NCBI GenBank assembly: GCA_009763385.1
Contig: CM019823.1
Span: forward strand, 169,600,302-169,664,301
Origin: Coix lacryma-jobi var. lacryma-jobi
Taxonomy: Eukaryota; Streptophyta; Magnoliopsida; Poales; Poaceae
Direction: 5' to 3'
DNA: 64,000 nucleotides
Shown here in pieces: positions 47,201 to 58,462 of the stretch. The notes under the pieces were generated by a model. It ran no database searches. It was not told where the DNA came from and worked only from the letters and a program-made list of their open reading frames with translations. A program made the translations under genes and the position numbers. Numbering within the stretch: the stretch's first letter is position 1; each line of letters begins with the position of its first letter.

Positions 47201-47654
47201 AATTTCTGTGTGTCCATAGGATGGCATGGTCCATGTATATGATCTTCAAGGTGGTCAATGGGTAACCGGCTTCCAAGCAGCTGCTGGTATGTCTGTTCTG
47301 AACTGTGTTTCCAGAGGAGGTTTAAGTATGTCTTTATTTCTGTCTAATATCCATTTAATCTTATCAACTTGATCTTAGATACTGTAAATGGGTTCTCATT
47401 CCATCCATACCTTCCATTTGCTGTAACATCATCCGGGCACAGAAGATTTGGCACACAAGATGAGTTTGAAGAAGAGTTAAACTTGGCAGGTGCATGTTAT
47501 ATTGACTCTCAAAATTGCCCTGCAATTCATAGCTCTGATGCTTGAATGGGAGCTGTGACACATTTAATTTCCTGCTCTATTAGGTGATGAGAACAGCTGC
47601 TCTGTCTGGATGTTTTTCTTCCACACAAGAAGCTTGAAGCTACTAAGCATTTAA
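44231..47654 (+). CDS. WRAP53/TCAB1-like WD40-repeat protein, 13 exons
   Basis: This is the plant homologue of the Cajal-body WD40 protein (WRAP53/TCAB1) that in animals binds scaRNAs and telomerase RNA. The plant function is inferred. Exons: 44231-44549, 44640-44698, 44868-44948, 45039-45112, 45194-45276, 45562-45665, 46039-46177, 46248-46295, 46416-46468, 47055-47139, 47220-47286, 47379-47489, 47584-47654. WD-type blocks include FLKGVKWSPDGSSFLTSSDD, DFCWYPCMSL, CVFASTSRDHPIHLWDATSG, FAGYNKAIRVFDVHRPGRDF, LYVLHGQLGGVTQ, LCWDIRNTVDIVYK, GGQDGMVHVYDLQGGQWVTG and FSFHPYLPFA. The end is CSVWMFFFHTRSLKLLSI. Single-base frame slips lie at about 44387, 46064, 46258 and at the 46295/46416 junction. 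A short duplication of GAGAGCGATGCTACGG occurs in exon 1 (44283, 44325). Confidence 0.88.
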
Positions 47655-48073
47655 GTGAAGATATTGGATTTTATATTGGATCAGACTGAAGCTAAGCAAG
47701 GCATTGGATGCACATTCAAAGCAGCGCTGGGAAAAATCACATGTACCAGGGCGCTATTGTGACGTGTTCCTGCTCAGAGAGCATTGCGGCAGTGGCCACT
47801 TGCTGTTTGTGTTGGTTGTAATTGGTATCTGCAAAATGCAAATGTCACGTCTATAGAATCATTGGCTTATTTGGTGCTAATTTGTATCATGGCATTTGTA
47901 CGTCACTCAAGTTTTTGTCTCCAGACCCAATTTTTGTTGCCAAATTACTGGGGGGAACTTCTGGGTATGTCATGCTCTGAGATACAAATTTCAGGTTTGC
48001 AGCTGACTGTTGTCCAAGCCAAATTTAGCCATGACTTAGGGGGTTGGATGCAGGGACTAAAGTTTAGTCCTGT
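47655..48073 (+). other. WRAP53-like 3' region with MITE edge
   Basis: This is probably the 3' UTR and flank. At its right end GGGGGTTGGATGCAGGGACT, then AAAGTTTAGTCC, looks like a piece of a GGGACTAAAGTTTAGTCC-type MITE cut off by the outer retrotransposon at 48074. Confidence 0.5.
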
Positions 48074-48352
48074 TGAAAGGATCAAGATGCCAAAGAGGGG
48101 GGTGAATTGGGCTTTTCTAAAACTTCTTGTAGAATTAAGACCTATCAAGCTCCAATTAACCCCCTAGTGCCTAGAAGTGTGTTGACAAGAATCAATGCAC
48201 AAAAGACTATCGCTAAACCATTTCTACTCTAGCAGACATTTAACTTATGAAAGAACAACAAGTAAATGCGGAATTGAATTGCTCAAAGGTAAATGCGTAG
48301 TAAAGAGAGTAGAGATGACACGACGATCTTTTTGTCGAGTATCGGCAACCCC

Positions 48353-50219
48353 TGAAGGTCCGAATGGCTAGAGGGGGGGTGAATAGCCAATCCAAAAAAT
48401 CTAGAAACCTGAAACTCAAAACTTATCCAAGAAGTGGCTCCTCCCCAAAGAGTAGATCGAGCCTTCCCACACCTAAGAACGAGAGAGAAGGGAGGAAGAA
48501 CGCGAAGAACACGAGTGCAAACAAAATATCCAAGGATGCAAAATCAACAAGCACACGAGACACAAGATTTAATCCGAGGTTCGGCCACTTCACTAAGAAG
48601 CGCCTACGTCCCCGTTGTTGAGGTGACCACGAAGGTCGGAGTCTCTTTCACCTCCTTGCCTCACTCAAGCAACCACAAAGGCTAGTTGAGTTTCTTCACT
48701 AAGAATCAGAGGGTAATACAAACATCGGAGTAGTGCCCTCACAAATGAGTCAATCACGGGCAACGACCGAAGAAACCTAACCGGCTAGAGTTCCAAGAAC
48801 TCAAGAGTAAAGAACACAAATCAAGCCGGAGAGATGTTGGATCAAGTGCTCAAGACGTAGATCGATGCTTCTCACTCTCTAATCTCACTTCCCTAGCTCA
48901 AAGCTTGCAAGAGATTCACTCTAGAATCAAAGGGGGAGAGAGAGAAGGTTAGTCAACACTTGGGAGCTCTCTTTCTTGAGTTTGGGCGCAAGGAATAGGA
49001 GAGGTAACGTTGGAACCGGCGAGCGGCTACTTAAACAAGTCAACTGCGCCACGGTCGGTAGTACCGACCCCATAGGTCGGTAGTACCGAGGGTCGGTAGT
49101 ACCGGCCTTATGGCGGTACTACCTCTAGGCCAAAACTCCTCCGAACAGAGAGTTTGCGCGCTGTCTACAGAGGGGTCGGTAGTAGGGTCGGTACTACCGG
49201 CCTCAGGGTCGGTAGTAGGGTCGGTAGTAGGGTCGGTACTACCGAGGTTATGACGGTGGTACTACCTCTAGGCCAAAACTAGATCTACACAGAGAGCCTG
49301 AAAAACCACTTCGAACCTCGGTACTACCGACACCCTGGTCGGTACTACCGAGCCGGTACTACCGAGGTTATGGCGGTACTACCGGTAGGCCAAAAACTCC
49401 CCCGAACAGAGAGTTTTGCGATCTGCTCGTGGAGGGGTCGGTAGTACCAGGTTATGGCGGTACTACCGGCCTCAGAGTCGGTAGTAGGGTCGGTACTACC
49501 TCTAGGCCAAAAACTTCTCCGCGCTAAAACGGCCATAACTCTAGCTCCGAACTCCGATTTCGATGATCTTGGACATTTTGGAAAGCTTATTCAGAGGGCT
49601 ACACATCCCACATGAATACAAGATCCAAATCACAAAGGATTAGTACAGAATTCCAATCCAAGATCCATCGCTTCTCTTTTTCAACCAAAGACTTCTCCGG
49701 AACTTCTCCGAGTTGATTCAATTCAACTCCAACACCTTCTCCTTTGCAAATGTGCCAACACCACCAAGTGTATACAACCTTGTGCATGTGTGTTAGCATT
49801 TTCACAAACATTTTTCAAAGGATTTTCACTTGCTCTCACCACGCCACTCGATCCTAGTAACCGCGCAAAGTTAGATCGCTCAAGGTGGCACTAGAAGTTA
49901 GACGTCCATGAGCACTTTTTCACCACATCTAGCTAGCCTAATTTATATCCCTCTTGATAGTCCGGCTTGCCTATACTCAAGATCAAAAGAGAGAAATAAT
50001 CTACCACTTGAGCAGGCATCTTTTCTCTTCTTCATTTCACCAATGGTAGAGCACTTGATCACATGAGTGCTTGTGGCCGTCACAATCCTCCATGGTTGCC
50101 ACCTTTCTAGCTCCACCAATGGCTTGGTCATAATCTTTTCCATTAGCTACACACATGCTTCAAAAAGGATTAGACCAAAATAGGTTTCATCATTAACCAA
50201 AACCAAACTAGGGCTTTCA
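48353..50219 (-). repeat. Inner element 3' LTR (left copy)
   Basis: About 1.87 kb. On the plus strand it runs from TGAAGGTCCGAATGGCTAGA to GGGCTTTCA. It pairs with 56581-58462. It includes a dense cluster (about 49066-49510) of near-palindromic GGTCGGTAGTACCGACC units alternating with GGTTATGGCGGTACTACC. Confidence 0.92.
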
Positions 50220-51365
50220 ATCTCCCCCTTTTTGGTAATTGATGACAACCTATACAAGATATGTAATTTAAGTTTGAGTAACCACATTGATAGTATTAGC
50301 TCCCCCTACATATGTGCTATAAGTTTGGTTCTAAAATTGGCACATATGTATAGATATGAAATATGGGTGAGCAACACTATCAATGATGATGCTAAGGCAT
50401 AAGAATGGACCTTTGAAGCGTGATACCAATCGGAGTGCACAAGTTATACCATCCTTAGCATCATTATTCACTAGACATACATCAAAACTCAAGAACCCCA
50501 TGAGATCAACATTTATAATAAATTCTTGAGCAACTTGAAACAACAATATGTCTAGTTGCAATCCTATACATGCTAATTAAACAATTTATCAATCAAGTCT
50601 TATCACTAGCATTCATCACATAAGCATGAATATCAATATAAATAGCTTATGCAATGCAACAAACATATGAATATGCACATTTCAAATGCAACATACATGT
50701 TTATGAGCTTGCTCCCCCTATTTGTATGCTCAAATTTTAAGTGTTCAAGCTTCGACACTTGAGACTTTTATCCCCTTTTTGTCTTTGTTACTCCCCCTTG
50801 CACTAGCATATATCTTTGTAGCACTTTCTTTCTCCCCCTTTGTCAACAATTATCATAAAGGTGGAAAAAATTTTAAAGGAAGGAGGCAACTATTAGCATG
50901 AGGTACATGTGAGGAGATCGAACTAAGTCAAGTTGTGGCTTAATCTAGCTTATGAACATAAGGTATTTAACACGGTTTGCTCTAGCTGTAAGCTTCTTCA
51001 CACATCTTACAATGGTTATCTTACTCACGTTGGTTAAACACATTTTGCTCACTTACTAGATCAAACACTAGAGTTACAAGCTCACAAACAAGTTTATGCT
51101 ACCACTAGATCAAGTCAAACATAGAAGCAATAGTGGTACCATATATACTTCAAAGTCATTTGATTTACCATGAATGAACCTAGATAAGCAATGTGATGGC
51201 TATATGAACTAGAGCACAACCTAATAAGAATGAATGCACATGCCAAACAATTTCACCTTTGCTTTGTCGGAGGAGAGGCATGTCATATGTGGGGGTGCAT
51301 TCAACTCATGTTGGAGAAGTCTAGGATATTCAATTCATTCCTTAGCTTGCAAAACCTTCTCTCAT
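50220..51365 (-). other. Post-pol region of the inner element with polypurine tract
   Basis: About 1.1 kb between RNase H and the 3' LTR, without a convincing ORF. So there is no env-like third ORF here. The polypurine tract (minus strand AAAAAGGGGGAGAT) abuts the LTR at 50220-50233. Further C-rich runs (GCTCCCCCTA, CTTTCTCCCCCTTTG) would be additional purine tracts on the coding strand. Confidence 0.6.
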
Positions 51366-54300
51366 CTAGTGGCTTGGTGAAGATATCGGCAAGTTGATCA
51401 TCGGTGCCCACACTTTCAATAGATATGTCTTTTTTGCTTGATGATCTCTAATGAAGTGATGCCTTATGTCAATGTGCTTTGTTTTTGAATGTTGAACCGG
51501 GTTGGTGGCTATTTTGACGGCGCTCTCATTATCACATAGCAATGGAACTTGTCCAAACTTGACTCCATAATCTTGCAATGTAGCTTTCATCCATAACAAT
51601 TGTGCACAACAACTACCCGCGGATATGTATTCGGCTTCGGCGGTAGAGAGTGCAACACTATTTGCTTCTTTGATGACCATGAGACAAGTGATCTTCCAAG
51701 CAATTGACAAGTGCCCGATGTGCTCTTCCTATCCACCTTGCATCCCGCATAGTCGGAATCCGAGTATCCAATAATTCAAATTGAGAGCCCTTGGGATACC
51801 ATAGTCCAACATTTGGAGTGTGCTTCAAATATCTCAATATTCTTTTGGTTGCCTTCAAATGACTTTCCCTTGGAGAAGCTTGGAACCTTGCACACATGCA
51901 CACACTAAACATAACATCCGGTCTTGATGCGGTCACATAAAGTAAGCTTCCAATCATTGACCGATATAACTTTTGATCTACCATGTCACCACTAGAGTCA
52001 CTATCCAAATGTCCATTTGTGCCCATTGGAGTGGTTATTGCTTTAGCTTCATCTAACCCAAACTTCTTGAGCATGTCCTTGATGTACTTGCCTTGACTAA
52101 CGAAAGTGCCTTTCTTCATTTGCTTGATTTGTAGACCAAGGAAGTAACTAAGCTCTCCAATCATAGACATCTCAAATTCTTTAGCCCATCATCTCCCCAA
52201 ACTCTTCACAAAGTCTTGGTTGGTTGATCCAAAGATAATGTCATCCACATAGATTTGCAACACAAACAAGCTACTTCCAATCTTCTTGGTGAAGAGAGTG
52301 GTGTCAACCTTTCCAATCTTGAACCCTTTTGCTAACAAGAAGTCCCTCAATCTTTCATACCAAGCTCTAGGTGCTTGCTTCAACCCATATAGTGCCTTCT
52401 TGAGCTTGTACACATGGTTGGGCTTCTTCAAGTCTTCGAACCCGGGAGGTTGCTCAACATACACTAACTCATTGATGAATCCATTGAGAAAAGCACTCTT
52501 CACATCCATTTGATAGAGCTTGATGTTGTGAGCACAAGCATATGCAAGAAGGATTCTAATGGCTTCCAATCTAGCAACCGGTGCAAGGTTTCTCCAAGTC
52601 AATCCCTTCCATTTGAGTGTATCCTTGTGCAACCAATCTTGCTTTGTTCCTTACAACAATGCCATCTTTCTTATCTTGCTTGTTTCGGAAGACCCATCTT
52701 GTACCAATAACATTTGTGTTCTTTGGTCTTTCCACTAACTCCCAAACATCATTGCGGGTGAAGTTGTTCAACTCTTCATGCATTGCATTCACCCAATCAA
52801 CATCCATCAAAGCTTCATCAATCTTGGTTGGCTCAATAGATGATACAATGAGTAGTGTTCACAAAATGAAGCCAATCTTGATCTTGTTTGCACACCTCTT
52901 CTTATGTCACCAACAATTTGATCTAAAGGATGATCTCTTGCAATGTGTGTTGGTTGGAGCACTTGTTCCGGTTGAGCACTCGCACTTGTACTAGCATCTT
53001 GTTGATCTTGAGAACCACTAGAGCTTGCAACATCATTGCCATGCATGGTTGGAGGAGAAAGCACTTGATCTTTGTCATCTTCTATGTCAATCACTTGCTT
53101 TGGCCTTATATCACCAATGTCCATGTTCTTCATAGCTTCCGCCAATTGTGTTCCTCTCACATCATCTAGATTGTCTTGTTCTTCATGGGAACCATTGGTT
53201 TCATCAAACTCAACATCATGGACTTCTTCAACTATTCTTGTTGTGTTGTTCCACACTCTATAGGCTTTGCTTGTAGTGGAGTAACCAAGAAGTGTCCCTT
53301 CATCACATTTCTTCTCAAACTTTCCAAGTCTTGTGCCCTTCTTCAATATGTAACATTTGCACCCAAAGACCCGAAAGTAAGCAATGTTGGGCTTTCTATC
53401 ATTGAGGAGCTCATATGGTGTCTTCTTCAATAGAGGGTGACAATAGAGTCGGTTGCTATAGTAGCAAGCCGTGTTGATTGCTTCGGCCCAAAAGAATCAC
53501 TCACATTGTATTCACTAAGCATAGATCTTGACATATCAATGAGTGTCCTATTCTTCCTTTCAACTATCCCATTGGATTGAGGTGTATACTTGGCCGAGAA
53601 TTGATGTTTGATTTCATCACAAACTCATCAACTCTTGTGTTTCTAAACTCACTTCCATTGTCACTTCTCACTTTCTTGATTCTTCTATCAAACTCATTTT
53701 GACTTCTCTTGACAAAGGTTTTGAATACCCCAAACACTTCACTTTTGTCAACAAGAAAGAAGACCCATGTGTATCTTGTATAGTCATCCACTATCACAAA
53801 GCCATACTTGTTTCCCCCAATACTTGCATATGTAGTTGGTCCAAACAAGTCCATGTGCAACAACTCAAGTGCATGTGTAGTGCTCATCATTCCTTTGTTT
53901 GGATGGGTGTTTCCAACTTGCTTTCCCATTTGGCATGCACTACATAGCTTGTCCTTTTCAAAGTGAACATCTTTTAGCCCTCTCACCATGTCATGCTTCA
54001 CTAGCCTCTTTAGTTGCTTCATTCCAACATGTCCCAAGCGCCTATGCCATAGCCAACCCATGCTTGATTTGGTGAATAAGCATGTTGTCAATTGAGCTTC
54101 ACTAGCATCAAAGTCCACCAAATAGAGGTTCTCATATCTAAATCCTTTGAAGATCACATCACTTCCATCAACACTCACAATCTCCACATCATCAACACCA
54201 AATATGCATTTGAATCCCAATCACACAATTGTGCCACTGACAACAAGTTGAAGTTGAGAGATTCCACTAATAGCACATTGGAGATGCTCAAGTCATTTGA

Positions 54301-54447
54301 TATTGCAATCTTGCCCAAGCCTTTGACCTTGCCTTTCTTGTTGTCACCAAATGTGATAGCATTTGCATGATCATTGCCACTAGTGTTGATTGATTTGAAC
54401 ATTCTACCATCTCCGGTCATGTGTTGAGTGCACCCACTATCAAGCAC
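51366..54447 (-). pseudogene. Inner copia pol: protease, integrase, RT, RNase H
   Basis: Read leftward. Protease lies at about 54447-54175 with the DSGCTQHMTGD active site. The GAG-pre-integrase HHCC-type zinc finger and integrase core lie at about 54220-53564 (WHRRLGHVGMKQL, CSACQMGKQ, HMDLFGPT, IVDDYTRYTWVFFL, KVRSDNGSEF). The integrase C-terminal part is at about 53430-52807 (KTPYELLNDRKPNIAYFRVF). RT lies at about 52810-51900 (LVAQGYTQ, QMDVKSAFLNG, KALYGLKQAPRAWYERL, catalytic YVDDIIFGS). RNase H is at about 51710-51366 (LSTAEAEYIS, CDNESAVKIA, HIDIRHHFIRD). The piece order is normal for Ty1-copia. At least five frame breaks separate the pieces, so no single polyprotein can be read. Confidence 0.9.
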
Positions 54448-54488
54448 CCAATGCCTTCCTCCGGCTTTGTAATTAACCTACAAAAAGA

Positions 54489-56524
54489 TCAATTCTTTTT
54501 AGGTACCCAAATCTTTTTGGGTCCTCCAAGGTTAGTAACCAAGCTCTTGGGCACCCAAATTGCCTTCTTCTTTGGGCCAACCATGGGTGCACCAATGTAC
54601 TTAGCCTTCACACCATTAGTGCCCTTAGTAAGCATATAACAAGAATCAAAGCGAATAGATGTAACATGAGCATGCTTCTTGTTTTTATTCTTGTTAAAGC
54701 AATGTTGTTCTATATGCCCGGATTGCTTGCAACTATTGCAAAACCGACCGTTGCTCTTCACAAAACGAGTCTTGTGAGGAACAAAAGCCGCCTTGCCCTT
54801 CTTGGGGGTATAGCCAAGTCCCTCCTTGTTGAGTGGAGACCTTTGGCTACCCAAGCACTTAAGCAAGCGGGCATCTCCACCATAGGCATTGCCTAAGGCA
54901 TGAGTGAGCTCATTAACCTTGTTCTTAAGGTTCTTATTTTCTACTACTAATGATGAGTTACATGTAGTAGAAGTAGACATTTTAATTGAGCTAGATGATG
55001 ATGATGCATTGATAGGAGCAACAATAATAGGAGTGTAAAAGGATTCATCAAGTATATCACAAGTTACTCCTACATTGCATGTCTCCACAACATCCTCAAT
55101 CTTACTTTGATCAAGGAGGGAGGATTGGGCTTCCTTAAGCCTAGTGTGAGCTTGATCAAGCTTCTCATGGGCTTCCTCTAGCCTCTCATGAGTAGACTTG
55201 AGCTCATCAAAGGATTGCTCAAGAGCCTTGTTGGCCTTGCGCAATTCTTTGCACTCCTTCCTCTTAGTCTCAATGTAAGAGTGAGCATCTCGTAGCATGC
55301 TTATGAGGTCCTCCTTTGAGTACTCCTCATCATCATCACTCTCACTCTCACTCTCATCGGATGATACCTTAGTGGCCTTAGCCATGAAGCATGTCGATGG
55401 AGCGTCGAAGATAGAAGGCTTGCTTGAGATAGCAAGACTAGCCATAGCCTTCTTCTTGGTGGTCTTCCTCTCATCATCACTAGAATCACCATCATCGCTT
55501 GAGGAAGCATCACTATCCCATGTCACAACATAGGATCCACCCTTCTTCTTTCCTTCTTCTTCTCCTTCTTCTCCTTCTCCTTCTTCTCCTTCTTGTTCTT
55601 CTTATGATCATCTTCATCATCACTAGATTGTGGACAATCCGCAATGAAGTGATCTTTGCTCTTGCATCGATAGCATCTTCTAGTTGAGCTCTTGTATGAA
55701 TCTCTTTTCTTTCTTGCCCCAAAGCTCTTCTTCTTCATGAACTTGCCAAACTTCTTGACAAAGAGAGCTATTTCTTCATCATCAAACTCATTGCCGCTTG
55801 TGCTAGCTTCATCATCACTTTCCTCCTTCTTTGCTTTGCCCTTGCTCTTGATCTTGGAGGATGACGCCTTGAACGCCACAGTCTTCTTTCTTCTTCTCTT
55901 CCTCTTGGGCTCCCCCATCCCGTTCCACACGGTATGTGTCTTGAGTGACCACATCACCTAGTACTTGGTTTGGGGTTACCGTATCCAACCCTTCTCTCAC
56001 AAGGATTGTCACCAAGGTATCAAACCTAGGTGGCAAGCATCTCAAGAACTTGTGAGAAAAGTCCTTGTCATCCACCTTCTCACCCAACGCCTTCAAATCA
56101 TTGACAATGACTTGCAACCGGTGAAACATCTCCGGTATGCTTTCATCATCTTGCATCTTGAAGGTGGCAAGCTTGTCTTTGAGAATGTAAAGCTTGGCAC
56201 TCTTCACGGCCTTGGTGCCCTCATAGGTCTCCTCTAATCTTTCCCATATCTCACTTGCACGCTCGAGATTCTTGATTTGCTCAAAAACTTTGATGTCGAA
56301 TGCTTCATAGAAAAGGTTGATTGCCACATCATTCCATTGAAGCTTCTCTTCTTCTCTGGAGTTGGATCGGCGGAGTCAATCACAACAAAGTCATGCTCGA
56401 TCACATCCCATGTCTTCCTATTCATGCCCCTTGTGAACGCGCACATCTTCCGCTTCCAACAATCGAAGTTGGTGCCGTGTCCGTCAAAATGTGGTGGCTT
56501 CCCCATATAGTTGATTCGAGCCAT
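54489..56524 (-). pseudogene. Inner copia gag with two zinc knuckles and a coiled coil
   Basis: It starts at 56524 (MARINYMGKPPHFDGHGTNF). A UBN2-type gag domain follows (WERLEETYEGTKAVKSAKLY, PPRFDTLVTILV), then a lysine-rich segment, a CCHC knuckle CYRCKSKDHFIADC (about 55690-55640), an acidic and Lys-rich stretch, a long coiled coil (about 55300-55130, heptad-like KSTHERLEEAHEKLDQAH) and a second CCHC knuckle CNSCKQSGHIEQHC (about 54740). The double knuckle and coiled-coil extension are typical of SIRE-type gag. Small indels break the frame near 56330, 55930 and 55525. Confidence 0.85.
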
Positions 56525-56566
56525 TGCAACACCGGAGGTTGTAAATCCTCAAACAAATGTGACTTG

Positions 56567-56578
56567 GCTCCGATACCA
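56567..56578 (-). promoter_or_regulatory. Primer-binding site of the inner retrotransposon
   Basis: The minus strand reads TGGTATCGGAGC two bases inside the 5' LTR. This is the initiator-methionine tRNA type of site used by most plant copia elements (commonly TGGTATCAGAGC). Confidence 0.85.
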
Positions 56579-56580
56579 CT

Positions 56581-58462
56581 TGAAAGGTCCGAATGGCTAG
56601 AGGGGGGGGGGGTGAATAGCCAATCCAAAAATTTAGAAACCTGAAACTCAAAGCTTATCCAAGAAGTGGCTCCTCCCCAAAGAGTAGATCGAGCCTTCCC
56701 ACACCTAAGAACGAGAGAGGAGGTAGGAAGAACGCGAAGAACACGAGTGCAAACAAAATATCCAAGGATGCAAAATCAACAAGCACACGAGACACAAGAT
56801 TTAATCCGAGGTTCGGCCACTTCACTAAGAAGCGCCTACGTCCCCGTTGTTGAGGTGACCACGAAGGTCAGAGTCTCTTTCACCTCCTTGCCTCACTCAA
56901 GCAACCACAAAGGCTAGTTGAGTTTCTTCACTAAGAATCAGAGGGTAATACAAACACTTCGGAGTGCCCTCACAAATGAGTCAATCACGGGCAACGACCG
57001 AAGAACACCTAACCGGCTAGAGTTCCAAGAACTCAAGAGTAAAGAACATAAATCAAATCAAGCCGAGAGATGTTGGATCCAAGTGCTCAAGACGTAGATC
57101 GATGCTTCTCACTCTCTAATCTCACTTCCCTAGCTCAAAGCTTGCAAGAGATTCACTCTAGAATCAAAGGGGAGAGAGAGAGGTTAGTCAACACTTGGGA
57201 GCTCTCTTTCTTGAGTTTGGGCGCAAGGAATAGGAGAGGTACCGTTGGGAGTCGGCCGAGCGGCTACTTAAACAAGTCAACTGCGCCACGGTCGGTATTA
57301 CCGACCCCATAGGTCGGTAGTACCGAGGTCGGTAGTACCGGCCTTATGGCGGTACTACCTCTAGGCCAAAACTCCTCCGAACAGAGAGTTTGCGCGCTGT
57401 CTACAGAGGGGTCGGTAGTAGGGTCGGTACTACCGGCCTCAGGGTCGGTAGTAGGGTCAGTACTACCGGCCTTAGGGTCGGTAGTAGGGTCGGTACCCCG
57501 AGGTTATGGCGGTACTACCTCTAGGCCAAAACTAGATCTACACAGAGAGCCTGAAAAACCACTTCGAACCTCGGTACTACCCGACACCCTGGTCGGTACT
57601 ACCGAGGTTATGGCGGTACTACCGGTAGGCCAAAAACTCCCCCGAACAAAGAGTTTTGTGATCTGCTCGTGGAGCGGTCGGTAGTACCGAGGTTATGGCG
57701 GTACTACCGGCCTCAGGGTCGGTAGTAGGGTCGGTACTACCTCTAGGCCAAAACTTCTCCGCGCTAAAACGGCCATAACTTCTAGCTCCGAACTCCGATT
57801 TCGATGATCTTGGACATTTTGGAAAGCTTATTCAGAGGGCTACACATCCCACATGAATACAAGATCTAAATCACAAAGGATTAGTACAAAATTCCAATCC
57901 AAGATCCATTGTTTTTCTCTTTTCAACCAAAGACTTCTCCGGAAACTTCTCCGAGTTGATTCAATTCAACTCCAACACCTTCTCCTTTGCAAATATGCCA
58001 ACACCACCAAGTGTATACAACCTTGTGCATGTGTGTTAGCATTTTCACAAACATTTTCAAGGATTTTTCACTTGCTCTCACCATGCCACTCGATCCTAGT
58101 AACCGCGCAAAGTTAGATCGCTCAAGGTGGCACTAGAAGTTAGACGTCATGAGCACTTTTCACCACATCTAGCTAGCCTAATTTATATCTCTCTTGATAG
58201 TCCGGCTTGCCTATACTCAAGATCAAAAGAGAGAAATAATCTACCACTTGAGCAAGGCATCTTTTCTCTTCTTCATTTCACCAATGGTAGAGCACTTGAT
58301 CACATGAGTGCTTGTGGCCGTCACAATCCTCCATGGTTGCCACCTTGCTAGCTCCACCAATGGCTTGGTCATAATTCTTTTCCATTAGCTACACACATGC
58401 TTCATAAAAGGATTAGACCAAAATAGGTTTCATCAATTAACCAAAACCAACTAGGGCTTTCA
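56581..58462 (-). repeat. Inner element 5' LTR (right copy)
   Basis: About 1.88 kb, collinear with 48353-50219. It differs by small length changes (for example the G run at 56602-56611 and a shorter GGTCGGTAGTACC array at 57290-57745). It would carry the element's promoter on the minus strand. Confidence 0.92.

Larger units (their letters stand above)
48353..58462 (-). mobile_element. Full-length Ty1-copia retrotransposon (SIRE/Maximus-type), 10.1 kb
   Basis: A complete element on the minus strand: 5' LTR 56581-58462, primer-binding site just inside it, gag, pol in the copia order (protease, integrase, reverse transcriptase, RNase H), polypurine tract at about 50220-50235 and 3' LTR 48353-50219. 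The target duplication ACCCC is at 48348-48352 and 58463-58467. The two LTRs are nearly identical apart from small indels, so the insertion is young. It is nested in the LTR of another copia element. The reading frames are broken by small indels, so as written it is not coding-competent. The large coiled-coil gag and lysine-rich linkers suggest the SIRE/Maximus lineage. Confidence 0.93.
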
